DNA of 64,000 nucleotides from Salegentibacter echinorum (GCF_900129445.1 NZ_FQVT01000006.1:108226-172225); one strand, 5' to 3'. Numbered from the stretch's first letter, positions 14,211-24,336 are shown. Program-made: numbers and translations. Notes: generated by a model not told the origin, from the letters alone.

Positions 14211-15458
14211 CTACTCGTATCTTAGTGACTCAATGGGGTCTTGTTTTGCTGCTTTGGCAGCTGGATAACTTCCGGCGAGTATAGCGACAATAATAGTGAT
14301 GGCAGTAGCCCAAATAATTGCGATCCACGGGGTGGTGAAATTGAAGTCGGCTGCTGCCGAAACTCCAAGACCAATCAAAACCCCAAAAATAATTCCAACA
14401 ATTCCGCCAATTTGTCCAATAATTAATGTTTCCATAAAAAACTGGGTAGCTATGGTTTTTCGTTTTGCGCCCAAAGCTTTACGCACACCAATTTCCCGGG
14501 TTCGCTCGGTAACACTTACCAGCATAATATTCATTAGCGCAATAGAAGAACCAAATATGGTAATGATAGAAATGATCCAGGCCGCATAATTAAGATAACT
14601 GGTAATTGAAAAAATTCTATTTATAAGATCATCACTGCGTTCCAATCCGAAGTTGTTTTCTTCAATTGGGTTTAATTTTCTAATATTTCTAAAGGTCAAA
14701 ATAGCTTCATCCTGGGCACCTTCCAATAAGGCTTTATCATCTACCTTAACACTTAAATTATAATTTATTTTGGGTTGGGTAAAAATAGACCTGGCCAATT
14801 GAATAGGCATAAGCACTCGTAAATCCTGGTTATTTCCAAAAGTGGATCCCTTAGATTCCAAAATTCCAATAACTTTAAATTTTGCGCCACGAATACTTAT
14901 GATTTTATCCAGCGGATTGGTATTTTGAAACAAGCCCTCTTCTTTGGCAAAATCTGAACCCAGAACCACAACATTATTATTGTTTTGAATATCGAAAACA
15001 TTAAATTCCCGACCGATTTCTACTTTAGAGCCAGAGTTCTCTAAAAAATTCTCGTTTACCCCAAGAACGCGTACTTCAGGATCTGTTTTTTCATTTCTAA
15101 ATTTAACCTCAGCTCCTGAAGTTCCTGTAAAAGATACTGCAGTTTTTGCCTGCGGATATGCATAATTGTCTTCAAACTTTTTTACCTCACGGTAACTGAT
15201 TATTGGGTTGATTTTTTCAATTTCCCCGCCACCACGTCGTTGCGAACTAAAATCATAACGCTGTATATTAAAAGTATTTGCCCCCATAGAAGCAAAGTCG
15301 CTGCTTATAGTGTTTTCTAAAGCACTAACAGCACTTAGAATCCCTACTAAAGCTGTAATGCCAATAGCAATAATCAACACCGTTAAAATGGTTCTAAGCA
15401 ACTGACTTTTAATAGAATTAAAAGCAATGCTAATATTTTCCCTTAGCAATCCAAACAT
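14211..15458 (-). CDS. MacB-like ABC transporter permease (FtsX family)
   Basis: I choose the ATG at 15458 (MFGLLRENISIAF), giving 415 aa, because this is where family members begin; the frame extends 12 codons further to 15494. The order is one N-terminal membrane helix (about 20-42), a large periplasmic MacB-type domain (about 45-285), then three C-terminal helices with the FtsX signature SVTERTREIGVRKALGA. Such permeases form homodimers with a separate ATPase and drive mechanotransmission across the envelope, often exporting drugs, lipoproteins or peptides. No ATPase gene adjoins it here, so its partner is encoded elsewhere. It is transcribed divergently from hisS. Confidence 0.92.
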   Translation of the reverse strand: MFGLLRENISIAFNSIKSQLLRTILTVLIIAIGITALVGILSAVSALENTISSDFASMGANTFNIQRYDFSSQRRGGGEIEKINPIISYREVKKFEDNYAYPQAKTAVSFTGTSGAEVKFRNEKTDPEVRVLGVNENFLENSGSKVEIGREFNVFDIQNNNNVVVLGSDFAKEEGLFQNTNPLDKIISIRGAKFKVIGILESKGSTFGNNQDLRVLMPIQLARSIFTQPKINYNLSVKVDDKALLEGAQDEAILTFRNIRKLNPIEENNFGLERSDDLINRIFSITSYLNYAAWIISIITIFGSSIALMNIMLVSVTERTREIGVRKALGAKRKTIATQFFMETLIIGQIGGIVGIIFGVLIGLGVSAAADFNFTTPWIAIIWATAITIIVAILAGSYPAAKAAKQDPIESLRYE

Positions 15459-15601
15459 AGAAAGTTTTTTCAGTACGCATCTATTAGACTTCAAACCTGT
15501 TATAATGTTACTTAAAAATTGAAATTTGTTTGGGTTCAGGTAAAATTTAAGATATTTGCAGCCAGAAACAGTTAAGAATACCCTACCTATATTTATATTT
15601 T

Positions 15602-16972
15602 ATGGCACAGAAACCTTCTATTCCAAAGGGAACCCGGGATTTTAATCCGGCAGAAGTAGCAAAACGCAATTATATTTTTGAAACTATTAAAGCCGAATTC
15701 AAAAAGTTTGGATTTCAACCTATCGAAACTCCAAGTTTTGAGAATTCAGATACTTTAATGGGCAAGTATGGGGAAGAAGGCGATCGTTTAATCTTTAAAA
15801 TACTTAATTCTGGTGATTTTCTAAAAAAAGCAGATTCCAAAGCTTACGAGGTTAAAGACAGTTTAAAAATAACAGCTTCTATTAGCGAAAAAGCTCTGCG
15901 ATATGACCTTACCGTGCCCTTTGCCCGTTATGTGGTTCAGCATCAAAATGAGATTGATTTTCCGTTTAAGCGTTATCAAATTCAGCCGGTATGGAGAGCC
16001 GATAGACCCCAAAAAGGACGTTTTAGAGAGTTTTTTCAATGTGATGCAGATGTGGTAGGAAGCAAGAGTCTTTGGCAGGAAGTAGAATTTGTACAGCTGT
16101 ATGATGCTGTTTTTTCTGCCCTAAAGCTGGAAGGAGTGACCATTAAAATCAATAATCGCAAAGTACTCTCTGGTTTTGCTGAAGTTATTGGTGAGAAGGA
16201 CAAGTTAATCGATTTCACAGTGGCCCTGGATAAATTAGACAAAATAGGGGAGGAAGGCGTTGTAAAAGAAATGATGCAGAAAGGTATTGCTGAAAGTGCT
16301 ATAGAAAAGATCCAGCCTATTTTTAAACTTCAGGGCAGTTTTGCTGAAAAAATTAATGGGATTAAAGCCATTCTTAAAACTTCAGAAACGGGGAAAGAAG
16401 GCATTAAAGAGTTAGAATTTATAGAGCAGGCTATTCAGGAAATGCCTTTAAACTCAGCTAAACTAGATTTGGATGTAACTTTGGCCCGCGGACTTAACTA
16501 TTACACGGGTGCAATTTTTGAAATTTCTGCTCCGGAAAATGTAAAAATGGGCTCCATAGGTGGGGGTGGAAGATATGACGACCTTACCGGTATTTTCGGA
16601 TTAAAAAATATGAGTGGGGTGGGAATCTCTTTTGGCTTAGATAGAATTTACCTGGTATTAGAAGAGTTAAACCTTTTTCCAAAAGCAGTTACACAAAACA
16701 CCAAAGCCTTATTTATTAATTTTGGTGATAAAGAAGCACTTTACGCTCTAAAAGCAGTGCAAAAATTGAGAAAGGAAAATATAACTGCTGAATTGTTTCC
16801 CGATAGTAGCAAAATGAAAAAACAAATGAACTATGCTAATAAGCGGGAAATTCCGTATGTGATCTTAGCAGGTGGGGAAGAGATGGAACAGGAGAAATTT
16901 ACTTTGAAAAATATGAAATCTGGCGAACAGCAAAAAGTAGATTTTGCAGCAATGGTTAAAACTCTGAGCTAG
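15602..16972 (+). CDS. hisS: Histidyl-tRNA synthetase
   Basis: 456 aa, a class II aminoacyl-tRNA synthetase that charges tRNA-His in the cytoplasm. Motif 1 lies near PIETPSFENSD, motif 2 is the RADRPQKGRFREFFQCD block, the histidine-specific LARGLNYYTGAIFE segment is present, and motif 3 is GGGGRYDDLTG. The C-terminal anticodon-binding domain covers about 360-456. Length and motif order are normal for the Bacteroidota form. It is divergent from the MacB-like permease and ends in a hairpin shared with the convergent aldo/keto reductase. Confidence 0.97.
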   Translation: MAQKPSIPKGTRDFNPAEVAKRNYIFETIKAEFKKFGFQPIETPSFENSDTLMGKYGEEGDRLIFKILNSGDFLKKADSKAYEVKDSLKITASISEKALRYDLTVPFARYVVQHQNEIDFPFKRYQIQPVWRADRPQKGRFREFFQCDADVVGSKSLWQEVEFVQLYDAVFSALKLEGVTIKINNRKVLSGFAEVIGEKDKLIDFTVALDKLDKIGEEGVVKEMMQKGIAESAIEKIQPIFKLQGSFAEKINGIKAILKTSETGKEGIKELEFIEQAIQEMPLNSAKLDLDVTLARGLNYYTGAIFEISAPENVKMGSIGGGGRYDDLTGIFGLKNMSGVGISFGLDRIYLVLEELNLFPKAVTQNTKALFINFGDKEALYALKAVQKLRKENITAELFPDSSKMKKQMNYANKREIPYVILAGGEEMEQEKFTLKNMKSGEQQKVDFAAMVKTLS

Positions 16973-17072
16973 TTTTATCTGAGTATTGAGAATACCTGGT
17001 ACTCTATATATACTACTTCGGGACAAGCATAGGAGCTCCCAATAATATCTGGATAAAACCCGATTATTGAAT

Positions 17073-17118
17073 AAAATCCGTCACGCAATATTTTTGAAAT
17101 ATTGAATGACGGATTTTT
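17073..17118. terminator. Bidirectional terminator between hisS and aldo/keto reductase
   Basis: AAAATCCGTCA (17073-17083) pairs with TGACGGATTTT (17107-17117); both strands then end in A/T-rich runs, so it can serve both convergent genes. Inner arms CAATATTT and AAATATTG extend the stem. Confidence 0.85.
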
Positions 17119-17127
17119 ATATTGTGA

Positions 17128-18081
17128 CTATTTTTCACTTGCCTTATTTAAAACCTCCATATCTTCTTGAGAAAGTGAGGTTTCTACAGCTTCCTTGAAA
17201 GACTTTAGATGAGAGGATTTTGTAGCGCTGGCAATTGGAGCACTTATCCCCGGTCTTTGTATCAACCAGGCTAAAGCCACCCCTGCTTGAGAAATATTAT
17301 GTTTTTCTGAAACCTCATCCAGACCCTTTAATACTTCCTTTCCACGGTCATTTAAATACTGTTCAACAAACATTTTTCGGGATTGCCCTTCAAAATCTGC
17401 TTCTGTCCTGTATTTTCCGGTAAGAAAACCACTGGCTAACGAGAAGTAATTGATAACCCCCATATTATTCTCCTCACATAGTTTCAGGATTTCACCTTCA
17501 AATTTATCACGTACCATTAGGTTGTACTCTGGTTGAAACACCTCATAGGCAGGAAGATTTTTTTCTTCAGCAGTATCTAAAGCTTTTTGTAATCTTTCCG
17601 CAGAAAAATTTGAAGCGCCAATATGCTTAATTTCCTTGCGGTCTATAAAGGCTTTGTACGCGGCTAACGCCTCTTCAACCGGGGTTTCTTCATCATCATA
17701 GTGTGTTAAATATAAATCGATATAATCGGTTTGCAATCTGGCCAGGGAATCTTTAACCGCACCGGTGAGATAATCTTTAGAATTATCTTTTGGGCCTTTG
17801 GCGTGTAAGCTGGAACCACCTTTGGTTATTAAAGTAATTTGATCCCTTACTTTTCGCTCTTTCATCCATTTTCCTATGATGCGTTCTGAAGTTCCGTGAG
17901 GAACTCCATTAGCCCAGCGGGAATAAACATCGGCGGTATCTATGGTAGTGAATCCAAGCTCTAAGAGCTCATCTAGCATTTTAAAAGATTCTTTTTCATT
18001 TAAGGTCCATCCAAATACATTTCCTCCAAAAACAATTGGAGCAGATTTTAGTCCAGATTTTCCTAAATCGATAGTATTCAT
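17128..18081 (-). CDS. Aldo/keto reductase
   Basis: 317 aa, a complete (beta/alpha)8 NADPH-dependent aldo/keto reductase. The catalytic block is seen in TIDTADVYSRW (Asp and Tyr), the lysine in ITKGGS and the histidine in LTHYDDEE. The C-terminal cofactor loop is APIASATKSSHL. The protein resembles the YajO/Tas-like branch by its N-terminal LGKSGLKSAPIVFGG. Substrate is unknown; these enzymes reduce small aldehydes and ketones. It stands alone, convergent with hisS, without visible regulation. Confidence 0.93.
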   Translation of the reverse strand: MNTIDLGKSGLKSAPIVFGGNVFGWTLNEKESFKMLDELLELGFTTIDTADVYSRWANGVPHGTSERIIGKWMKERKVRDQITLITKGGSSLHAKGPKDNSKDYLTGAVKDSLARLQTDYIDLYLTHYDDEETPVEEALAAYKAFIDRKEIKHIGASNFSAERLQKALDTAEEKNLPAYEVFQPEYNLMVRDKFEGEILKLCEENNMGVINYFSLASGFLTGKYRTEADFEGQSRKMFVEQYLNDRGKEVLKGLDEVSEKHNISQAGVALAWLIQRPGISAPIASATKSSHLKSFKEAVETSLSQEDMEVLNKASEK

Positions 18082-18344
18082 TGCTTGTCTTTTTTCTAAA
18101 ATTAAGCAACAAGTTGAAGAAAAAAGAATTAATGCTTCTATTTTAGAAAGGTTTAACCTTAAGGAGAGCTTTTAGTAGCCGAAAAGCTGATGTTGCATTT
18201 TTTTATAAGAAAAATGCGTTTTTACTAACAGTTAATTATAAGCAAAATGAAGTTTCACAGGCATACCGATTAGGTGAAAAAGAAGAATAGTCGCATGAAT
18301 CGCTGTAGAAGTAGTGTTGTAAAAAAAAGAAAAACCGGGATTGG

Positions 18345-18554
18345 TTATTTGAGCCCCGGAATTTCTTTCATTTTACCATTTTCAGATTTTCCTAAAACTA
18401 TTACTTCTTTATTTGCTTTATACTCTTCAATAGCTAGTTCTAGTTGTTCTTTAGTATCTCTTCGGATTTTAACTCCGCCTTTTTGATTTTTACTGCGAAC
18501 TTCAATGTAATATCCGTCTCTTAAATCTTTCGGTTTTGTTGTAGGCCTTCCCAT
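18345..18554 (-). CDS. Small conserved Bacteroidota protein, 69 aa
   Basis: 69 residues, basic, starting MGRPTTKPKDLRDGYYIEVR and ending MKEIPGLK. From memory this resembles short conserved hypothetical proteins of Flavobacteriia, with the order MGRPTTKP, a YIEVR strand, a KIRRD strand and a helix EQLELAIEEYKANK. The basic GRP-rich start resembles an AT-hook and suggests nucleic acid contact, but this is inference. No function is known to me. The start is well supported because nothing upstream extends the frame coherently. Confidence 0.75.
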   Translation of the reverse strand: MGRPTTKPKDLRDGYYIEVRSKNQKGGVKIRRDTKEQLELAIEEYKANKEVIVLGKSENGKMKEIPGLK

Positions 18555-19296
18555 AGTATATTCTATTCTTTTTGGTCAATATATAACTTAAAAATCAATT
18601 TACAAATTATGCTAGCTTATCAGGAGCTAATAACCTGTGAAAAGCGCCAGTATGACAAGCCTGGTACTTGATTATCCGAAGTAATACCTAAGCTTTTCAG
18701 GAAAGCTAAATAATTGTTAAAGTTTTTCCGAATTCTTTTTGCTGCAATTTTCTGTACTTTTTTTAATCAGGAAAGTGTAATTCACGATATTATTCTTAAG
18801 CAAATTTCCCATCTTGTCTTTTACCACGTGATGAGCTATTGGGATAGCGGAATCATTAAACTTTTACTCGATAGAACTAAACTTGTTACCAATCTATTTT
18901 AGGTTGGTTTTGAAATTATTGTTTTTAAAAGGTAAAATACCAGCTTATTTTTTTAAAATCGTACAGGAAACGAAGTTGCTTTTTTGTTCTATAAGCTACC
19001 GGCAGGCAGGAAAAATAAGACGGAAGTTGAATGAGTTTGAGTGCATCCCTACACGATTTAATTGGTGTAATTCGCATTCATTATTTTATTTTGCCTATAT
19101 TTGGATAATTCTTATAACTTTAAGAAATTTTAATTTCAATTATCATTCTTCCCCAATTACAAACGCTGCTCTAATTAACCTACCTGGCGAGCTTATTTAT
19201 TATTTTTATTTTGATAGTTTAATTGCATCTTAAATAGATCTTATTTTCCAGATTAACTTAAAAATAAACTGATTAAATCTTATAAAATACTAGATT
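18555..19296. other. Intergenic region with degenerate repeat
   Basis: About 740 bp. The two open frames here have no family resemblance, and one overlaps a degenerate MITE-like copy (18937-19071), so I treat the region as non-coding. The end should contain the promoter of the clostripain-type gene. Confidence 0.55.
18937..19071 (+). repeat. MITE-like element, copy C (decayed)
   Basis: Shares with copy A (55697-55858) the strings ATACCA at the left, CGAAGTTGCTTTTTTGTTCTAT inside (18971-18992, 22 bp identical), and a degenerate right end GATTTAATTGGTGTAAT. The centre is shorter. The degree of decay suggests an older insertion. Confidence 0.6.
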
Positions 19297-20631
19297 ATGA
19301 AACAACGAATTTTCAGTTTGCTCTTCTTTAGCTTTTTGATACTGATGAATTTTTCCTGTGAAAAAGACAACGAGTCTATTCCTGAAGATGTATCCTCACA
19401 TACCAGTTTAATTTATATTGTAGCAGACAATAATTTGTACTCTTTTGCCGCAAATGATATTGAAGAAATAATTACAGGTTATGCTGAAGTAAAAGATCCT
19501 AAAAATAATAAGCTACTGGTTTATATAGATGATAAAGACGCGCCACGCTTATTAAATATGAAAATACAGAACGATGAAGTTGTGGCCGAAATAATAGAAG
19601 AATACCCAGAGCAAAATTCATTGAATATTGGGATTATGTCTAAAATTATGAATCGGGCGTTGAGTGAATTTAAAGCAGATAGTTATGGACTTACCCTCTG
19701 GTCTCACGGTGATGGTTGGTTGCCCGGTACCGAGCAGGAAAACAATGATATAGCGGTGCGATCCTTTGGCGAAGATTCTAATAATAATATTTACACTAAA
19801 GGCACCCGTATGGATATTAAAGATTTAAAAAAGGCGCTTGAAATCCTACCAAAATTTGATTATTTGCTGTTTGATGCCTGTGATATGCAAGGAGTTGAGG
19901 TAGCCTACGAACTGCGAAATATTACCGATTATTTGATCTCATCCCCGGTAGAAGTTCCCGCCTTTGGCGCCAATTATGTAAGTATGGTGCCTGCCTATTT
20001 TTCTAAATCAAATAAAGCTGAACAAATTGCCCGCGCATATTATGAGGAATATGCACAAAATTATGATGTTGGGAGTAATCAAAACACCACGCAAAAAGGA
20101 AATAATAATAATGTTTCAACCAAAGGTTCGCGCAGTAACAATAAATACGAATATGGTATAGCGATTTCAGTTATTAAAAGTGCGGCCTTAGAAGAACTGG
20201 CGCGTGCCACTAAGAATGTAATTCAGAATGCTTCCAGTAATACTTTAATTAAAACTGAAAATATATTAAGTTATGATAGTAACTATTATAACTTTTACTA
20301 TGATATGGAAAGCTTTGTGGCTTCTTTAGCAGATGCCAACAGTGCGGTCTTTAAAGATTGGAAACAAGCTTATGCCGAAAGTGTTCCGCTGTTTCTCACC
20401 ACTCCATCTACGTTTTCATCTTACAGTAATGGCGGATTTGGTGGCAAAGTTTCTATGGCCGGTGCTACCGGGGTTTCAATTTATATTCCGAATAATAAAA
20501 ATTTTGCTCAGGCATTTCAATGGAGTAGGAGTTCAGGCGAATCTGTCTTAGACTCATACTATTATTATCAAGATTATTACAAAACTTATGAATGGTATAA
20601 TGCAGTAGGTTGGGATACGATTATTGAATAA
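19297..20631 (+). CDS. Clostripain-family (C11) cysteine peptidase, lipoprotein
   Basis: 444 aa. The signal peptide ends in LMNFSC, and C21 is a plausible lipidation site, so the protein is probably anchored to a membrane. The peptidase C11 fold follows, with the catalytic His in TLWSHGDGW (H137) and the catalytic Cys in LFDACDMQGVE (C195). Clostripain-type enzymes cleave after arginine or lysine and mature by self-cleavage. Low-complexity Asn/Lys-rich stretches (for example around residues 262-284) interrupt the fold. It is a single gene with a hairpin after it. Confidence 0.88.
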   Translation: MKQRIFSLLFFSFLILMNFSCEKDNESIPEDVSSHTSLIYIVADNNLYSFAANDIEEIITGYAEVKDPKNNKLLVYIDDKDAPRLLNMKIQNDEVVAEIIEEYPEQNSLNIGIMSKIMNRALSEFKADSYGLTLWSHGDGWLPGTEQENNDIAVRSFGEDSNNNIYTKGTRMDIKDLKKALEILPKFDYLLFDACDMQGVEVAYELRNITDYLISSPVEVPAFGANYVSMVPAYFSKSNKAEQIARAYYEEYAQNYDVGSNQNTTQKGNNNNVSTKGSRSNNKYEYGIAISVIKSAALEELARATKNVIQNASSNTLIKTENILSYDSNYYNFYYDMESFVASLADANSAVFKDWKQAYAESVPLFLTTPSTFSSYSNGGFGGKVSMAGATGVSIYIPNNKNFAQAFQWSRSSGESVLDSYYYYQDYYKTYEWYNAVGWDTIIE

Positions 20632-20638
20632 AAGCAAT

Positions 20639-20680
20639 AGCCTCGTGAAGAAACCGTTTTATAGGATTAATCACGAGGCT
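20639..20680. terminator. Hairpin between convergent clostripain and NO reductase genes
   Basis: AGCCTCGTGA (20639-20648) pairs with TCACGAGGCT (20671-20680). The T-run is weak on both strands, so efficiency is uncertain, but placement between two convergent stop codons fits. Confidence 0.65.
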
Positions 20681-20704
20681 TAAAAATAACTTTCCGAAGA
20701 AATC

Positions 20705-22960
20705 TTAAGAAATTTTTTTGTCCTGCGGAATTTCTTCGCTTTTATGAATGGTAAATGCAAACCATACAAAGGCGACCAGGCCAACGGCGAAAATAGTATC
20801 ACCAATAGTACGCAACCATCTTAGGGTGTCCATTCCCGGCTGCTGCATAAATTCAGCAGAACGGGCGTACCACATCCCTTCATTAACACTGGCTATAGTT
20901 TGTAGAAGTCCTATGGGCAGCACGCTTAGTAAAACCATAAGCAATAAACCAATATTAATAGACCAAAAGCTAAAACTTAGTAATTTATTATTCCAAACTT
21001 TAACCCGGTAAAGACTACGCAGTACAAAAAGCATTAAACCAATTCCCAGCATTCCATAAACCCCAAACAAAGCGGTGTGAGCGTGAACAGCCGTGGTGTT
21101 TAAGCCCTGCATATAATACAATGCGATGGGAGGATTAATGATGAATCCAAAGATCCCGGCACCTAAAAAGTTCCAAAAAGCTACAGAAATTAGACAGTAT
21201 ATTGGCCATTTGTAATCTTTAAGCCATTTGGTAGCTTTACTAATTTCATAATTTTCGTAAACTTCATATCCAATAAGTACCAGTGGCACCACTTCCAGCG
21301 CACTAAATGTAGCACCAATAGCCATTACCGCGGTAGGGGTGCCACTAAAATACAGGTGGTGAAAGGTTCCCAGGATTCCTCCGGAAAGAAAAATGATAGT
21401 AGCCAAAAGCACACTAAGCGTAGCCGTTTTAGTTCGTAGTAAACCTAATCTTACAAATAGGAATGAAGAAACTACGGTAGCAAATACTTCAAAAAAGCCT
21501 TCTACCCAAAGGTGAACTACCCACCATCTCCAATACTCGGCGATAGCAAGGTTTGTTTGTCGTCCCCACATTAAACCGGCAGCATAAAATAAAGCGATCG
21601 CAGCAGAAGAAACCAAAAACATGATCAACAGGTTCCTCTCGGGCGTTTTGCTTCTTATTACCGGAATTAAAGGTCGCACCATTAAGGCTAACCACACAAA
21701 TAAACCAACGAGCAAGAATATTTGCCAGAACCTGCCTAAATCTACATATTCATACCCCTGGTGACCAAACCAGAAATTCTCGGCAAGTCCTAACTTTTGC
21801 ATAATTCCAAACCATTGGCCAATCATAGAACCAAATACGATAATTAGCAGACAGGTAAATAAGAAATTAACTCCAAATTTTTGAAATTTTGGATCGCTAC
21901 CAGAAACTGCAGGAGCAATATAAAGCCCTGTACCCAACCAGGCTGTGGCTATCCATAATATTCCCAATTGTACGTGCCAGGTTCTTGAAATAGAATAGGG
22001 TAAAATTTCGGCCAGGTTAAAACCGTAAAATCCGTGGCCTTCTACACCATAATGTGCCGTAATTACCCCAAAAGTCACCTGAATTAAAATAAGCAAACTA
22101 ACGATCCAAAAGTATTTTTTAACTGCAAGCATGGAAGGCGTGATAGCCTGTCGAAGTAAGGGATCTTCTACAGGTTTTTCCGGTTCTTCTTCCTTTTTCA
22201 TTTTCGCGTAATAGAAAACCATCATTCCTATACCAAAAAGCAAAAGAATAATACTAAAGCCTGTCCATAGCAGTAGATCCCCGGTAGCTTTATTCCCAAT
22301 AAGTTCATCTGGTGGCCAGTTGTGGGTGTAAGTAACATCAGACCCCGGCCTTTCTGTTACTGCAGCCCAGGATGCCCAAAAGAAGAAACCATTCATTTGC
22401 TGCATCCTCTTCTCGTCTTTTATGGAGTTTTTTGGAATGGCATAATTGTTCCTTAACTCAGAGAGCTCGGGATTATCCATAAACAAACCTTTGTAATAAT
22501 CGCTTAAATGCGCAACAGCTTTGGCTCGCATTGGGGAAATGGTTATTGTTCCATCTGCTTCATTGTAAGTGTTCTCACGTAATTCTTCCTGAAGCCTGCG
22601 CTCCAAACCTGCCTGCTTTTCACTGCTCAATTCTTCATAATTGGCGTTTTCTTCTGCTTTGGCCCATTCGTTTAAAATAAAAAGCGCCTCCCGGTGTAGC
22701 CAATCTGCAGTCCAATCTGGCGCTGTATAAGCTCCGTGACCCCAAATAGAACCAACTTCCTGGCCACCCATACTTTGCCAAACATTTTGTCCGTCTTTTA
22801 AATCCTGACCCTCAAAAACCACTTCTCCTTCTGTGGTTACAATTTGTTTGGGCATAGGTGGAGCTTTTTGATAGATTTCGAATCCATAATAACCTAAAAT
22901 GGCAAACGAGACCGTTACCATGACTATAAAACTTATCCAGAGTTTTCTTTCTTTAGACAT
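20705..22960 (-). CDS. norZ: Quinol-dependent nitric oxide reductase (qNor, single subunit)
   Basis: 751 aa with about 14 predicted membrane helices. The N-terminal extension with GHGAYTAPDWTADWLHRE is the fused cytochrome-c-like region that marks the single-subunit qNor. The catalytic core shows the heme/non-heme ligands: WHVQLGILWIATAWLGTGLY, the WWVVHLWVEGFFE block (histidine and glutamate), GTFHHLYF (paired histidines) and TAVHAHTALFG. It reduces two NO to N2O with quinol electrons in the inner membrane. The di-iron repair gene lies 329 bp upstream on the same strand, indicating a nitrosative-stress module. Symbol norZ/norB is used variably. Confidence 0.95.
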   Translation of the reverse strand: MSKERKLWISFIVMVTVSFAILGYYGFEIYQKAPPMPKQIVTTEGEVVFEGQDLKDGQNVWQSMGGQEVGSIWGHGAYTAPDWTADWLHREALFILNEWAKAEENANYEELSSEKQAGLERRLQEELRENTYNEADGTITISPMRAKAVAHLSDYYKGLFMDNPELSELRNNYAIPKNSIKDEKRMQQMNGFFFWASWAAVTERPGSDVTYTHNWPPDELIGNKATGDLLLWTGFSIILLLFGIGMMVFYYAKMKKEEEPEKPVEDPLLRQAITPSMLAVKKYFWIVSLLILIQVTFGVITAHYGVEGHGFYGFNLAEILPYSISRTWHVQLGILWIATAWLGTGLYIAPAVSGSDPKFQKFGVNFLFTCLLIIVFGSMIGQWFGIMQKLGLAENFWFGHQGYEYVDLGRFWQIFLLVGLFVWLALMVRPLIPVIRSKTPERNLLIMFLVSSAAIALFYAAGLMWGRQTNLAIAEYWRWWVVHLWVEGFFEVFATVVSSFLFVRLGLLRTKTATLSVLLATIIFLSGGILGTFHHLYFSGTPTAVMAIGATFSALEVVPLVLIGYEVYENYEISKATKWLKDYKWPIYCLISVAFWNFLGAGIFGFIINPPIALYYMQGLNTTAVHAHTALFGVYGMLGIGLMLFVLRSLYRVKVWNNKLLSFSFWSINIGLLLMVLLSVLPIGLLQTIASVNEGMWYARSAEFMQQPGMDTLRWLRTIGDTIFAVGLVAFVWFAFTIHKSEEIPQDKKIS

Positions 22961-23289
22961 ACCTAAAATTTATATGATATTTAATGATCGCGGTTAGAGA
23001 GGTATTGATACTACTATTTTCTTAAGGATAAAATTGTTAAGATTACAGCCAGCTCAAAAGTTCTTTTGGGTTTTAATCTGTTTCTTGAAATAAGCGACAA
23101 ATGAGGTATCTAATGCTCTTTGTTTAAAACAATTACACGACAATCTTAAGAATAAAAATGTCGCTAATAATTTCTTCATTATTCAAATTTTATTCAAAGC
23201 CCTTGGCTTTTCTGAATAAAAATGATTCCAATTATCTTGCGACATTTAAAATAAACGGTGTTAACCTCTAAAAGCGTTTGTTGTATTAA
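22961..23289. other. Intergenic region upstream of qNor
   Basis: 329 bp that must contain the qNor promoter. AAATGTCGC (23156-23164) and GCGACATTT (23241-23249) form a separated inverted pair, a possible regulator site; I cannot assign a regulator family. No coding sequence seen. Confidence 0.4.
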
Positions 23290-24018
23290 TTAGTTTGAGT
23301 TTCTAAGTTCTTTTTCCAGCTTTAACACCTTTGGAAACAGAATATTATTTTCTAAATGAATATGATGGTGTAGATCCTGCTCAAACTCATCTAATTTAGC
23401 ATAAAATGCACGGTAAGTATTGCAGGCTCCTTCTGGTGGCGTGTAATTACTACTTAATTTGGATATTTTCTTTAAAAGGTCTCCAACTTCTTCGTGTTCA
23501 GCTTCCATCATTTTAATGGGATTATCTACACTGCCAAAATGAGCATCTGGAACTGGTGTCCCTTCTTTTTCAGCTTGAACTAGTTTTTTGATAAATGGAA
23601 ATAAAATTAATTCCTCCTTGCGTTGGTGTCCACCCATTTCTGTAGCAACCAAAGCAAATAATTGCTGAATCTCCAATAGCTCGCTATAGTGGTGACCGTG
23701 CACCTTGGCCACTTTAGCGGCATATTGCGTAATTAATGGAAGGCTTTCTTCTACATATTTATGATGTACATTTATAATATGATCAGTAAGAAAATCTAAC
23801 TCCCAGCTATTGTAATTTACAGCCCTGGTGTTTTCATTCTTAGAAGCGATAAGGTCTTTTTCCAAATCGGCGTAATTTACTCCTGCTTTCTCGCAGGCTT
23901 TAGCGATACTAACCCCGCCACCACAGCAAAAATCTATACCGTATTTTTTAAATACGTGAGCTGTTTTTATATTTTCGGTTACGAGATTGGCAACAGTTTT
24001 GTCTTGTAGCATTTCCAT
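23290..24018 (-). CDS. ric: Iron-sulfur cluster repair di-iron protein (RIC/ScdA/YtfE)
   Basis: 242 aa, the usual length. The N-terminal ScdA_N (DUF542) domain carries the GIDFCCGGG cysteine pair at about residues 28-34. The hemerythrin-like domain that follows has all the di-iron histidines and acids: IINVHHKYVEE, KVHGHHYSE, MGGHQRKEE, AEHEEVG and DLHHHIHLENN. The protein repairs Fe-S clusters damaged by NO or oxidants. It lies directly upstream of and on the same strand as the quinol NO reductase, a common association. The start at 24018 (MEMLQDK) could also be two codons downstream. Confidence 0.95.
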   Translation of the reverse strand: MEMLQDKTVANLVTENIKTAHVFKKYGIDFCCGGGVSIAKACEKAGVNYADLEKDLIASKNENTRAVNYNSWELDFLTDHIINVHHKYVEESLPLITQYAAKVAKVHGHHYSELLEIQQLFALVATEMGGHQRKEELILFPFIKKLVQAEKEGTPVPDAHFGSVDNPIKMMEAEHEEVGDLLKKISKLSSNYTPPEGACNTYRAFYAKLDEFEQDLHHHIHLENNILFPKVLKLEKELRNSN

Positions 24019-24173
24019 GATTATAGTTTTTAATTGTTTTTGAATAATGAGTTATTTTAAGATTGCTCCTAAAACAGTATTTACTAAAAGTAACAATGCA
24101 AATTTTGTAAATGAACGAGACTCTAATTATGAGTTGAATCATAAAACGGACATTTTTATCAGAAATAAAGAAA

Positions 24174-24206
24174 ACAGTAAACAGTCCCAGTAGGCAGTAA
24201 GCAGTT
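24174..24206 (+). repeat. AGTAGGCAGT dispersed repeat, locus 2
   Basis: AACAGTAAACAGTCCCAGTAGGCAGTAAGCAGT-type string, with the core CAGTCCCAGTAGGCAGT identical to the copy at 13977-13993. Confidence 0.65.
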
Positions 24207-24336
24207 TTGGTGGAAATGCGAACAATATACCGATGCTTTTGAAAGTAAAAAATACTGTTAGTTATAGCTTTTAGTGGTAAAAAGAATTCTCAATTGGCAG
24301 TTCAATAGAGTAGAAACGATATTTCTACCTTAAAAG

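Noticed and set aside
18714..19233. Two overlapping open frames (62 and 116 codons)
   Set aside because: They have no family resemblance, overlap each other out of frame, and the second is mostly a decayed repeat copy.
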